A stretch of 64,000 nt of DNA from Bog-473 sp035534235. Lineage in GTDB: Bacteria > Actinomycetota > Acidimicrobiia > Acidimicrobiales > RAAP-2. The position numbers were made by a program, and so were the translations under genes. Of this stretch, positions 25,358-34,123 are shown in pieces. The notes under the pieces are model-generated. The model was given only the letters and a program-made list of their open reading frames with translations, searched no databases and was not told the DNA's origin. The first letter of the stretch is position 1. Each line of letters starts with the position of its first letter. The stretch is taken from positions 3,483 to 67,482 of the forward strand of contig DATLSH010000057.1 in assembly GCA_035534235.1 (NCBI GenBank), written 5' to 3'.

Positions 25358-27453
25358 GCCCGGCCGCAATCCACTCCGTCACCGGCCGCCACCTGCCTTC
25401 CCTCAACGGGCTGCGGGCAGTGGCCGTCCTGGGGGTCCTGGCCTACCACCTCCATCTCGGGTGGGCCACGGGGGGTTATCTGGGAGTCGACCTCTTCTTC
25501 GTGCTGTCGGGGTTCCTCATCTCCACTCTCCTGCTCGAAGAGTGGGTGGGCACGGCGAAGCTCAATCTGGCCGATTTCTGGGTCCGACGGGCCAAGCGGT
25601 TGCTCCCAGCCCTGTTCCTGGTGGTGGCCGCGCTGGCCCTCTACCTCGTCGTCAACGGCTCGTTCGGTGGGCCGGGAGCCAACGGGTTGATCGACCTGCC
25701 GTCACTGCGCGGTGATGCCATTTCGACCCTGTTCTACGTCGGCAACTGGCACGCCATTTACGCCCACCAGTCCTACTTCGCCCAGTTCTCGACACCCTCG
25801 CCGCTCCAGCACACTTGGTCCCTGGCGATTGAGGAGCAGTTCTACCTGATCTGGCCCCCCTTGTTGCTGCTCCTCCTGCGCGGCGCCCGCCGCTCGTGGC
25901 GTCCGGTGGGAGTGGGGGTCACGGTCACCCTGGGCCTGTGCTCCGCCCTCCTCATGGCACTCCTTTTCCATCCCGGCTCGGACCCCACCCGGGTCTACTA
26001 CGGCACCGACACCCGGCTCTTCGACCTCATGGCCGGGGCCACCGTCGCCTTCCTGGCCGCGTCCCGCCCCCAACCCGGCATCCGGTCCCGCCGGGCACTG
26101 CACGTCGCCGGCCCCATCGCTGCCCTGGGCCTGGCCATCTTCTGGATTATCGGCGGCACCCCGGCGGGCCTGCCCGGCAACTTCATGTTCGAAGGCGGAT
26201 TCGCGCTGTGTGCCGTCTTGGCCGCCGTCGTGGTGGCCGATGCCCGGCTGATGGAGCCGGGGGTCCTCGCCCGGATGCTGGCCACCAGGCCGCTGCACTT
26301 CCTCGGCACCATCTCTTATGGGATCTACCTGTGGCACTGGCCGATCTTCGTCTACGTCACAGGGGAGCGGACCGGGTTGTCCACCCTGCCGTTGGACCTG
26401 GTGCAGGTCGGGGCCACCCTGGGTTTCTCGACGGCCAGCTACTACCTGGTCGAGCGGCCGATCCGCCGGGCCCATCTGCGCGGCCGTCTGCTCGCCTGGA
26501 CGGCGCCGCTGATCGGGGTCACCGCCGCGGCGGTCATGGTGGTCGCCACCATCCCGGCGGTGGCCGATCCGGCCCGGGTGGCGGGAACCACGCAACTCGC
26601 TCCGCCCGGGGGCCAGGCGGTGGCCGGTACCGGTGGCTACGCGGGCCAGGAACCGATCAGCCTGAACCCGAGCCCGTCGTCCACCCGGCCCCTGCGCGTC
26701 ATGGTCCTGGGCGACTCGGTCATGCACGACGCCTCCTACGGCATCACGGCGGCGCTCAGCGCCACGGGGGAGGCCACCGTGTCCACCCGGACCATTGCCG
26801 GATTCGGGCTCACGACAGCTACGAACTGGCCCTCCTCCATCCCCAGCCTGATCCGGGAGACGGGCGCCCAGCTGATAGTGGCCAGCTGGAGCTGGGACCA
26901 GGACGGCCCCACGACACCGAACGCCTTGCATCAGCCGACGCAGTACACGGCTCTCCTGCGCCGGGCCGTCACGACAATGTTGACCCCGGGCAACGGGGTC
27001 GAAGGTGTCATCTTCACCGAGTTCCCTCCCTCGGGAGAGATCCCGGCGACGAACCCTTCGGTGCAGGCCGCCTATGACAGGGAGCGTCGCGCCGGCGTGA
27101 CGGCGTGGAACGACATCGCGGCGAAGGTGCCCTCAATTTTCCCCGGCCGGGTCATGTACCTTCCCCTCGCCGGCTCCCTTCTGGTGGACGGTCGCTACTC
27201 GTCGTGGCTGCCGCCGGTGGGCCGTCCCCACGCACCGATCAACCAGTGGATCCGGGCTCGCAAGCTCGACCAGGTGCACCTGTGCCCCGAAGGCAGCGCC
27301 CGCTACGCGGACGCGCTGTTGGTCGATCTCACGGCGATCATCGGACTGGCCCCGGCGACCGCGACCTGGCCGCAGGGCGCGTGGGCCAGGGACCCTGATT
27401 TCAACAACCCTCCCGGCGCGTGCCCCGACGACCATCCTCCCGGTGGGCCGTAA
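25354..27453 (+). CDS. OafA/YrhL-type acyltransferase with C-terminal SGNH domain
   Basis: A 699-residue membrane protein. The N-terminal acyltransferase-3 domain has about ten helices, the motif LNGLRAVAVLGVLAYHLHLG with the catalytic-region His, and LFFVLSGFLISTLL. A C-terminal SGNH hydrolase-like domain runs from about residue 448 (GDSVM block) to QVHLCPEGSARYAD (D-x2-H block V). Fusions of this type O-acetylate cell-surface glycans by carrying acetyl groups across the membrane. The GTG start overlaps the previous stop. The specific glycan is unknown. Confidence 0.9.
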   Translation: MSPAAIHSVTGRHLPSLNGLRAVAVLGVLAYHLHLGWATGGYLGVDLFFVLSGFLISTLLLEEWVGTAKLNLADFWVRRAKRLLPALFLVVAALALYLVVNGSFGGPGANGLIDLPSLRGDAISTLFYVGNWHAIYAHQSYFAQFSTPSPLQHTWSLAIEEQFYLIWPPLLLLLLRGARRSWRPVGVGVTVTLGLCSALLMALLFHPGSDPTRVYYGTDTRLFDLMAGATVAFLAASRPQPGIRSRRALHVAGPIAALGLAIFWIIGGTPAGLPGNFMFEGGFALCAVLAAVVVADARLMEPGVLARMLATRPLHFLGTISYGIYLWHWPIFVYVTGERTGLSTLPLDLVQVGATLGFSTASYYLVERPIRRAHLRGRLLAWTAPLIGVTAAAVMVVATIPAVADPARVAGTTQLAPPGGQAVAGTGGYAGQEPISLNPSPSSTRPLRVMVLGDSVMHDASYGITAALSATGEATVSTRTIAGFGLTTATNWPSSIPSLIRETGAQLIVASWSWDQDGPTTPNALHQPTQYTALLRRAVTTMLTPGNGVEGVIFTEFPPSGEIPATNPSVQAAYDRERRAGVTAWNDIAAKVPSIFPGRVMYLPLAGSLLVDGRYSSWLPPVGRPHAPINQWIRARKLDQVHLCPEGSARYADALLVDLTAIIGLAPATATWPQGAWARDPDFNNPPGACPDDHPPGGP

Positions 27454-27456
27454 GCT
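27451..27456 (+). promoter_or_regulatory. -10 box TAAGCT of fumC, overlapping the upstream stop codon
   Basis: TAAGCT includes the TAA stop of the acyltransferase. Seven bases on is GTG 27464, which this promoter supports as the fumarase start. Confidence 0.6.
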
Positions 27457-27463
27457 GACCCCC

Positions 27464-28852
27464 GTGGCCGGCACGCGTACGGAAAGCGACAGCATGGGGG
27501 AGATTGAAGTCCCCTCCGACCGGTACTGGGGCGCCCAGACCCAGCGCTCGCTCCACCATTTCGACATCGGTGGCGAGACCATGCCGGTGCCCCTCATCCG
27601 TGCCTTCGGCATCCTGAAGGGTGCCTCGGCCAGGGTCAACCGTGACTTGGGCAAGTTGGACGACAAGCTGGCCGGCCTGATCGAACAGGCGTCGGCCGAG
27701 GTGGCCGAGGGGGCGCTGAACGACCAGTTCCCCCTGCACATCTGGCAGACCGGCAGCGGCACGCAGACCAACATGAACGCCAACGAGGTCATCTCCAACA
27801 GGGCCATTGAGCTCGCCGGGGGCACCATGGGCTCCAAGACCCCGGTCCACCCCAATGACCACGTCAACATGTCGCAGTCGTCCAACGATACTTTCCCCAC
27901 CGCCATGCATGTGGCGGCCACCGAAGAGATCGTCCACCGCCTGCTGCCCTCCGTCGCCTCACTGCGCGACGCGCTGCGGGCCAAGGAGCTGGCCTACGCG
28001 GCCATCACCAAAATCGGGCGCACCCACCTCATGGATGCGGTCCCCCTGACCCTGGGCCAGGAGTTCTCTGGCTATGTGGCCCAGCTGAGCGCCGACCTCG
28101 ACCGCATGGAGGTAACCCTCCCGGGGTTGTACGAACTGGCGGCCGGAGGCACCGCGGTGGGCACCGGCCTGAACACGCATCCCGAGTTCGGCCAACGTGT
28201 TGCCGAGGCCATTGCGGAAATGACCGGGCTGCCCTTCGTCACCGCCCCGAACAAGTTCGCCGCTCTGGCCGCCCACGACGCGCTGGTCTTCACCCACGGA
28301 GCGCTGCGCACCCTGGCGGTCTCCCTTATGAAGATCGCCGATGACCTGCGGTGGCTGGGTTCGGGTCCCCGCAGCGGGCTGGGCGAACTGTCCCTGCCGG
28401 AGAACGAGCCGGGTTCGTCCATCATGCCGGGCAAGGTCAACCCGACGCAGAGTGAGGCCATGATCATGGTCGGGATCCAGGTGCTGGGGAACGACACCGC
28501 AGTGGCCATCGCCGGGAGCCGGGGCAACCTCGAGCTCAACGTGTGCAAGCCGGTGATCATCTACAACGTCATGCAGTCCATCGCCCTGATGACGGACGCG
28601 TGCCGGGGCTTCCGGGAGTTCTGTGTCGAGGGCCTCCAGCCCGACCACCAGCAGATACAGCGCCACCTGACCAACTCGCTCATGCTGGTCACCGCGCTCA
28701 ATCCGATCATCGGGTATGACAATGCGGCCAAGGTGGCCAAGAAGGCGCACAAGGAGGGCATCACGTTGCGTGAAGCGGCACTGTCCCTCGAACTCCTCAC
28801 GGGCGAGCAGTTCGATGCCGCCGTGCGGCCCGAGGAGATGACGCACCCGTGA
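27464..28852 (+). CDS. fumC: class II fumarate hydratase
   Basis: A 462-residue fumarase, interconverting fumarate and malate in the citric acid cycle. TESDSMGEIEVP and YWGAQTQRS open the family, TGSGTQTNMNANEV and the signature GSSIMPGKVNPTQSE hold substrate-binding and catalytic loop residues. I start at GTG 27464, seven bases after a -10 box; the in-frame GTG 27443 inside the acyltransferase end would add seven residues. It overlaps the pterin dehydratase gene by 4 bases. Confidence 0.95.
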   Translation: MAGTRTESDSMGEIEVPSDRYWGAQTQRSLHHFDIGGETMPVPLIRAFGILKGASARVNRDLGKLDDKLAGLIEQASAEVAEGALNDQFPLHIWQTGSGTQTNMNANEVISNRAIELAGGTMGSKTPVHPNDHVNMSQSSNDTFPTAMHVAATEEIVHRLLPSVASLRDALRAKELAYAAITKIGRTHLMDAVPLTLGQEFSGYVAQLSADLDRMEVTLPGLYELAAGGTAVGTGLNTHPEFGQRVAEAIAEMTGLPFVTAPNKFAALAAHDALVFTHGALRTLAVSLMKIADDLRWLGSGPRSGLGELSLPENEPGSSIMPGKVNPTQSEAMIMVGIQVLGNDTAVAIAGSRGNLELNVCKPVIIYNVMQSIALMTDACRGFREFCVEGLQPDHQQIQRHLTNSLMLVTALNPIIGYDNAAKVAKKAHKEGITLREAALSLELLTGEQFDAAVRPEEMTHP

Positions 28853-29151
28853 GCCGGCCCGTGCTCACGCCGGCTGATGTCGACGCGGCGCTGGCCGAAC
28901 AGGGCCTGGCCTGGTCACGCCGGGGCGACGAACTGGTGACCACGGTCAAGCTGGCCGACTTCGCCGCCGCGCTTGCCTTCGTCAACGCCGTCGGAGCGGC
29001 CGCCGAGGCGGCCAACCATCACCCGGACATCGACATCCGGTGGAACACGGTCAACCTGGCGCTGACCACCCATGACTCGGGAGGGCTGACGGTGACCGAC
29101 CTCGCCCTGGCGGCGGCCATCGACCTCCTGCGTCCCCGGAGCGAGGACTAG
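28849..29151 (+). CDS. 4a-hydroxytetrahydrobiopterin dehydratase
   Basis: A 100-residue pterin-4a-carbinolamine dehydratase. The active-site region ANHHPDIDIRWNTVNLAL and THDSGGLT is textbook. In bacteria it either recycles pterin for phenylalanine hydroxylase or works in molybdopterin metabolism; no hydroxylase is nearby. It overlaps fumC at the start and the phosphatase gene (opposite strand) by 4 bases at the end. Confidence 0.92.
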   Translation: MSRPVLTPADVDAALAEQGLAWSRRGDELVTTVKLADFAAALAFVNAVGAAAEAANHHPDIDIRWNTVNLALTTHDSGGLTVTDLALAAAIDLLRPRSED

Positions 29152-29906
29152 GGAGCCGGCTGGAGCAGGCTCAGGCGCAGGCGGGAAAGGAGGCCCTCCC
29201 CGACGCCCACGTGGGCGGCGTACCCCTCCACCGAACCGTAGCGCTGGCGCAGGTGCGCGAAGACGGAGACCATGTTGGCCGGATCGGCCGAGAACACCTC
29301 GCTGATCTCGGCAATGACGTCCCTGCCTTCGGGGTACTTCAGCATCAACTTGGCCCGCAGCCGTTCCATGGCTTGCCCGCTGAGGGCGTAGTCAGCCACG
29401 ATCGTGTCCTCGGGCACGCCGAGCAGCGACAGCACGACGGCCGAGAGCAGGCCGGTGCGGTCCTTGCCGGCCGTGCAATGGAAGACGGCGGGAAGCGCCT
29501 CGGGTGCGGCCAGGACCTCGAGGGCCCCGACGATCTGCTCCCCGGCGTCATCGAGCATCTCCTTGTACTGGGACCTGAGGAGCCCTGGTCGGCGGTCCCA
29601 CTGCTCGACATCAGGCACCGAGTCAATGAAGGGGAAGTGATGGAACGCCACCGGGTGGGCGTCCACGTTGAAGCGACCCTGCTCCACCTCATGCTCCGTG
29701 CGCAGGTCGATCACGGTGCGTATGCCGAGCTCCCGCACTATGGCGAGGTCAGGTTCGGTCAGCTCGCCCAGCCCATCGGCACGGAAGAGGACGCGCCAGC
29801 GGGTGTGCTGCCCTTCCTCTGCTGCATACCCGCCCAGGTCCCGGAAGTTGACGGCACCCTCAAGGACGATGTGGCGGTCAACCGTCACTTCACCGGGAGG
29901 TCCCAC
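29148..29906 (-). CDS. tyrosine-specific protein phosphatase (dual-specificity type)
   Basis: A 252-residue phosphatase with the Cx5R loop HCTAGKDRTGLL at about residues 146-157 and the N-terminal block NFRDLGGYAAEEG typical of the PtpB/Y-phosphatase_3 family. M. tuberculosis PtpB, of this family, also acts on phosphoinositides, so the substrate is open. Its start overlaps the end of pspAB by 22 bases on the same strand, so it is probably the last gene of the pspA-htpX-pspAB transcript. Confidence 0.9.
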   Translation of the reverse strand: MGPPGEVTVDRHIVLEGAVNFRDLGGYAAEEGQHTRWRVLFRADGLGELTEPDLAIVRELGIRTVIDLRTEHEVEQGRFNVDAHPVAFHHFPFIDSVPDVEQWDRRPGLLRSQYKEMLDDAGEQIVGALEVLAAPEALPAVFHCTAGKDRTGLLSAVVLSLLGVPEDTIVADYALSGQAMERLRAKLMLKYPEGRDVIAEISEVFSADPANMVSVFAHLRQRYGSVEGYAAHVGVGEGLLSRLRLSLLQPAP

Positions 29907-30457
29907 ATGGGGAACCAGCGCGACAGGTCCGATTCGACCGGCAGGTCCACACCGAGCATGGTGCGGATGCGCAATTCAAGTTCGGTGTCCCGCCTTTCCT
30001 TCTCCGCGTCGAGGGGAGCGAAGGGATAGAAGGTGCCACGCTTGTACAGGTAGACCAGTGAGAACGCACTGGCGTCATCGGGGGCGTCAGGCCCGGGCAC
30101 GAACCCGAAGACCGAGCAGAGGAGCTGTGGCCCCCACCCGGCTTCGGTGAGGGTGGTGTTGGCCATGTGGGCCTTGGTGACCAGATCGTCGAGCTCAGGC
30201 TCGCTCAGCAGGAGCCAGCCGTAGCCAAAGGAGTCCTGCGCATGGGTGAAGCCGTCCCCGACCAGCTGCGCCACCTCAGCCTGCAGGTCCCCGGCACCTT
30301 GCCCGGAAGGAGGTTTCCAGCACACTCCGGCATGGCCCGACGAGACCAAGCCACCGGCGCTCTGCAGCGTGAGTGCGGCCGTCGGGAGGGCGAACAGCGC
30401 ATCGAGGTTGGCCTTGACCGGCTTGGTGCGGCCGAGCAGGGTGTCGAAAAGGCCCAC
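29885..30457 (-). CDS. PspA-associated protein PspAB
   Basis: A 190-residue protein that I recognise as PspAB from its opening MGLFDTLLGRTKPVKANLDA and its closing YLYKRGTFYPFAPLD and RWFPMWDLP segments. PspAB is an uncharacterised partner found with PspA in Actinobacteria and some archaea. Soluble, no signal peptide. It lies 18 bases after htpX in an operon headed by pspA. Its job is inferred from context: envelope-stress response. Confidence 0.85.
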   Translation of the reverse strand: MGLFDTLLGRTKPVKANLDALFALPTAALTLQSAGGLVSSGHAGVCWKPPSGQGAGDLQAEVAQLVGDGFTHAQDSFGYGWLLLSEPELDDLVTKAHMANTTLTEAGWGPQLLCSVFGFVPGPDAPDDASAFSLVYLYKRGTFYPFAPLDAEKERRDTELELRIRTMLGVDLPVESDLSRWFPMWDLPVK

Positions 30458-30475
30458 TGTGCGCTACGGGGGAGA

Positions 30476-31429
30476 TCAGCCAGCCTGGCCGAGCTGGCGC
30501 TCCAACGCGTCCAGCTGGGCCAGACGGCGCTCAAGAGTGGGGTGGGTGCGGAAGAGGCTCCCGAAGCTGAATCCGCCGCCCTGCCCCTGCTGCGGGTTTT
30601 GGGCTCCGTCGCCGGCCACGGCCGGGGCGAAGAAGAATGCATTGAACGGCTCGGCGGCCCGCAGGTCCCTGGTCGGTATGCGGCCCATCTCACCGGTGAT
30701 CTTGATCAGGGCCGAGGCCAGCTGGGACGGGCGGCCGATGAGCATCGCCCCCGAGCGGTCGGCCGCCAGTTCGCGGTAGCGGGACAGGGCCATGGTGAGC
30801 AGGAAACTGATGAAATACACGAGGATCGAAACCAGCATGACGATCATTTCGATGCCGGCGGCGTTGGAGTTGTTGTTGTTGTTCCGTCCGCCGCCGAAAA
30901 TCTCGGAGTAGAACATCACCCGGGTCAAGAGCCCGGCAATCATGCCGAGGCCACTGGCGATCGTCATCACCGCAACGTCCCGGTGGGCCACGTGCGAGAT
31001 CTCGTGGGCCAGCACCGCCTCTATCTCGGGCTCGTCGAGACGACGCAGCAATCCCGAGGTGGCGCACACCACTGCCGCTTTGGGGCTGCGCCCGGTGGCG
31101 AAGGCGTTCGGCACATCCGTATCGGCGATCGCCACCCTCGGCTTGGGCATGTCAGCCAGCGCGCACAGGCGATCGATGACCCCGTGCAGCTCGGGAGCTT
31201 CTTCGGCCGTGACCTCCCGGGCATGCATGGCAAACATGGCGATCTTGTCGCTGAAAAAGTACTGGCAGAAGAGAAGTCCGAACCCGATGGCCAGGATCAC
31301 CACGAGGCTCTTGATGAAAATGAAGAGGACTCCGATCAAGACGGCATAGAGCACCACGAGGAAGAACCCCGTCATGAGCATGCGGGTCGTCAGGCCCCGG
31401 TCTGCCTTGATGTTGCGGGACAGCGCCAT
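30476..31429 (-). CDS. htpX: HtpX-like M48 membrane metalloprotease
   Basis: A 317-residue zinc protease with two N-terminal helices (about 17-60), the catalytic HEISH at about 142-146, two further helices (about 150-215), and the third zinc-ligand region in RYRELAADRSGAM. HtpX degrades damaged membrane proteins under envelope stress. An asparagine run (five in a row) sits in the loop after the third helix. The ATG overlaps the pspA stop (TGATG), so translation is coupled. Confidence 0.94.
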   Translation of the reverse strand: MALSRNIKADRGLTTRMLMTGFFLVVLYAVLIGVLFIFIKSLVVILAIGFGLLFCQYFFSDKIAMFAMHAREVTAEEAPELHGVIDRLCALADMPKPRVAIADTDVPNAFATGRSPKAAVVCATSGLLRRLDEPEIEAVLAHEISHVAHRDVAVMTIASGLGMIAGLLTRVMFYSEIFGGGRNNNNNSNAAGIEMIVMLVSILVYFISFLLTMALSRYRELAADRSGAMLIGRPSQLASALIKITGEMGRIPTRDLRAAEPFNAFFFAPAVAGDGAQNPQQGQGGGFSFGSLFRTHPTLERRLAQLDALERQLGQAG

Positions 31430-32199
31430 CAGGCGTTCGCACTCCCGGGTCCGCTCTGGTCGGCTGCGGGGAGTGCCGCGGCCTCTCCGGCCACCGCGCC
31501 GGTTCCCAATTCCGCCTTCAAGGCGGCCAACTCGTTGTCCACCTGGGACGTCGACGTCACCTTGTCCAGTTCCTTCTGGATGTCATCGACGGGTGTGCTG
31601 AGATCGTTGAGCGCACCAGACGCCAACAACTCGTCGATGGCGCCGGCGCGCGCCTGCATGCCGGCGATCTTGTCCTGGGCCCGCTGCATGGTCTGGCCCG
31701 CACTCCCCATGGAGTCCGATATCCCCGAGACGGCCTCACCCACCTTGGTCTGTGCCTCGGCCGCGGTGTAGCTGGCCTTCAAGGTCTCCTTCTGGGTCCG
31801 GAAGCGCTCCACCCGTGACTGAAGCTGCTGCGAGGTCTCTATGAGCTTCTGCTCCTGCTCGCTGATCTGGTCGTGCTGCACCTTCAGCTCGGTCAATTGC
31901 TCCCCCAGGGCGGCCCGGCGTGACAGGGCCTCACGGGCGAGGTCCTCGTTGTCCTGCTGGAGGGCCGCCTTGGCCTGGGCCTGCAACTTGTCGGCCTGCT
32001 TCTGCAACCCCTGGGCCTGGAGTTCTATCCGCTTGCGTGCCGTGGCCACGTCAGCCACGCCCCGCCGGACCTTCTGGAGCTGCTCAAGCTGCTTCTCATA
32101 GGAGAGATCGAGCGTGTCCCGGGGGTCCTCCGCCTTGTCCAGGACCTTGTTGGCCTTGGCCTGGAAGATCGACGTGATCCGCTTGAACGTACCTGCCAT
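31429..32199 (-). CDS. pspA: phage shock protein A (PspA/IM30 family)
   Basis: A 256-residue PspA/IM30. It begins MAGTFKRITSIFQAKANKVL, the amphipathic helix that binds stressed membranes, then about 170 residues of coiled coil (RKRIELQAQGLQKQADKLQA and similar), and a flexible tail. It stabilises membranes that leak protons. The start is ATG 32199, placed 7 bases after a TATGCT box; two further in-frame ATGs upstream (32211, 32205) lie within the promoter. Confidence 0.94.
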   Translation of the reverse strand: MAGTFKRITSIFQAKANKVLDKAEDPRDTLDLSYEKQLEQLQKVRRGVADVATARKRIELQAQGLQKQADKLQAQAKAALQQDNEDLAREALSRRAALGEQLTELKVQHDQISEQEQKLIETSQQLQSRVERFRTQKETLKASYTAAEAQTKVGEAVSGISDSMGSAGQTMQRAQDKIAGMQARAGAIDELLASGALNDLSTPVDDIQKELDKVTSTSQVDNELAALKAELGTGAVAGEAAALPAADQSGPGSANA

Positions 32200-32206
32200 G
32201 AGCATG

Positions 32207-32212
32207 AGCATA
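32207..32212 (-). promoter_or_regulatory. -10 box TATGCT, leaderless pspA promoter
   Basis: On the - strand TATGCT is followed by 7 bases and ATG 32199. It stands back to back with the mca promoter, about 50 bases apart. Confidence 0.55.
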
Positions 32213-32263
32213 TGGCCCAGCGGGGCAGTGGGGGCACCGGCCGTATCTGCGGTGGCTCGACGC

Positions 32264-32269
32264 TAAGGT
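32264..32269 (+). promoter_or_regulatory. -10 box TAAGGT, leaderless mca promoter
   Basis: TAAGGT is followed by 7 bases and GTG 32277, without a Shine-Dalgarno sequence. Confidence 0.6.
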
Positions 32270-32276
32270 CAGCGCC

Positions 32277-33140
32277 GTGCCTGACCGCCTATGTCTCCTG
32301 TCCGTGCACGCGCACCCCGATGACGAGTCGTCCAAAGGAGCATCGACCATCTCCCGCTACCACGCCGAAGGCGTGCGGACCGTGCTGGTGTGCTGTACCG
32401 GGGGAGAGGAGGGGGACATCCTCAATCCGGCCATGGACACCCCCGAAGTCCGAGCCGACATCGGCCGGGTCCGCCGGGCCGAACTGCAGGTGGCCACCGA
32501 CATCATCGGGTATGACGAGACGGTCATGCTGGGCTACCGGGACTCGGGCATGCCCGATTCAGAAGCCAATGCTCGCGGCGACTGCTTCGCCCGGGCTCCC
32601 CTTGAGGAAGCCGTCGGACGCCTGGTTGCGGTCATCAGGCGGGAGCGCCCGCAGGTCATTTTGACCTACCCCGACGAGCAGTCGGAATATCCTCACCCAG
32701 ACCATCTGAGGGTGCACGAGATTTCCCTGGTGGCCTTTGAGGCAGCGGGAGATCCGGATCTCTTCCCCGGTGTCGGCACCCCGTTCGCCCCCTCCAAGAT
32801 GTACTACTCGGTGTGGCCGGCTGAGCGGTTCCGCCAGATCCACGCCAAGTTCCTAGAGCTCGGGATGGTTTCTCCATTCGATGAGAAGTGGCTCTCTCGT
32901 CTGAACCGGAATGAGGTCTTCACGACGGCCATTGACATAGACGGCTTCCAAGACGTGCGGGGCAGGGCGTTGAAGGCTCACGCGACCCAGGTGGACCCGA
33001 ACTCCCCGTTCTGGTTCGGCCTCCCGCCCGAGGTTCTGCGGGACATCCATCCTGTGGACGAATTCCGCTTGGCGCTGAGCCGCGTCGGGAGCACGGAGGT
33101 CGCTGAGGACGATCTCTTTGCGGGAGTTCGCTCTCCCTAG
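32277..33140 (+). CDS. mca: mycothiol S-conjugate amidase
   Basis: A 287-residue zinc amidase of the LmbE/PIG-L family. It cleaves mycothiol-toxin conjugates so that the mercapturate can be exported. The metal site AHPDDES is at about residues 11-17 with the third ligand in YPHPDHLRVHE; the length and the TGGEEGDILNPA block favour Mca over the shorter-range deacetylase MshB, though the two are close relatives. It marks the host as a mycothiol user, hence actinobacterial. Confidence 0.88.
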   Translation: MPDRLCLLSVHAHPDDESSKGASTISRYHAEGVRTVLVCCTGGEEGDILNPAMDTPEVRADIGRVRRAELQVATDIIGYDETVMLGYRDSGMPDSEANARGDCFARAPLEEAVGRLVAVIRRERPQVILTYPDEQSEYPHPDHLRVHEISLVAFEAAGDPDLFPGVGTPFAPSKMYYSVWPAERFRQIHAKFLELGMVSPFDEKWLSRLNRNEVFTTAIDIDGFQDVRGRALKAHATQVDPNSPFWFGLPPEVLRDIHPVDEFRLALSRVGSTEVAEDDLFAGVRSP

Positions 33141-33141
33141 C

Positions 33142-34119
33142 TCAGGCGATGGGCCCCAGGAAGTTCAGGTGGATGGCACCAGCACTCTGGGCCAACACAA
33201 GGGCGACGGCCGTGGCCAGAAGACTGAGGAGCACAAAGGTCGCGCTGGAGCGCAGGACTGACGTTCTCCTGCTGCGCTTGCGCCTCTCCGCACGACCAGG
33301 TATCGGCTTGGCGATAACGGGTGCCCCCTCAACGGGCATCACCACGAGGGTGGACGACATCGGCTCGGGCGCCACAATCGAAATGGCCGGTTCCATCGTC
33401 CGCACCGCCGCCTCGGGACCTGGAATGACCGGTGGCCGAATGACCTCGGGGCCGACCGTTGCCATTCCGGCCGATGGCACATTCTCCACGGGCGGAACGG
33501 TGACCGCTGGCGCGGAGGTCAGGAGGGCGATGTCCGGGAGGACGAATTCCTCGGGCACCGGGTCGGCTTCCTCACTCTGGCCCATTGAGCTGGGCCATGA
33601 GAGATCGGAGAGTTCCTGCAGTGGAGCGTCGCTGGGCCACACAAGTTTGCTCAGGACGTCATCGTCACTTTCGGAGGCGGCGACTGGGTCGATGGGAACG
33701 GAAGTATGGCCAGACTGTACAACGTCTTGGGGGATGGGAGCCCGGATGGTCGGGGGTGCCAGGTGCCGCGACACCACCTCCTCGAATTTCGGACCGATCA
33801 CCGCCTCGGGCTCGGGTTCCGGTTCGCTCCTAGCCGCATGCGAGGTGATGTCCCGCAGGATCAGGTCGAGGTCGTCGACCTTCCATTTCGGAATCACGAG
33901 GGGCGTCACCGAACCGCCGCCCCGCAGGGTGAGCAGCACCCCGCCTCGGCGCTGCTCGATCTCCCATTCGGAAACCCGTTCCCAGGGTAGATGCCTGGTT
34001 GACTGGCCGGGTCGATTGATTTCGATGCCGCCATAGGTGAGTACGAGCTCGAATATGTCGGGATGCCGGCCACGGTCCCTGGTGTAGAGCGAGACACCCT
34101 GCACCGTGGTTTCGGGCAT
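33142..34119 (-). CDS. membrane-anchored protein with PH-like N-terminal domain, unknown function
   Basis: A 325-residue protein I cannot name. Residues 1-95 look like a compact beta-rich domain (GVSLYTRDRG, FELVLTYGGIEI, HLPWERVSEWEI, GGGVLLTLRGG pattern), which resembles PH-type folds in bacterial envelope proteins. A long Pro/Glu/Val-rich linker (about 95-270), a basic RRKRSRR stretch and one C-terminal transmembrane helix (about 288-312) follow. The orientation should place the PH-like part in the cytoplasm by the positive-inside rule. Encoded directly after the YdjC-like gene. Confidence 0.6.
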   Translation of the reverse strand: MPETTVQGVSLYTRDRGRHPDIFELVLTYGGIEINRPGQSTRHLPWERVSEWEIEQRRGGVLLTLRGGGSVTPLVIPKWKVDDLDLILRDITSHAARSEPEPEPEAVIGPKFEEVVSRHLAPPTIRAPIPQDVVQSGHTSVPIDPVAASESDDDVLSKLVWPSDAPLQELSDLSWPSSMGQSEEADPVPEEFVLPDIALLTSAPAVTVPPVENVPSAGMATVGPEVIRPPVIPGPEAAVRTMEPAISIVAPEPMSSTLVVMPVEGAPVIAKPIPGRAERRKRSRRTSVLRSSATFVLLSLLATAVALVLAQSAGAIHLNFLGPIA

Positions 34120-34123
34120 CAGT

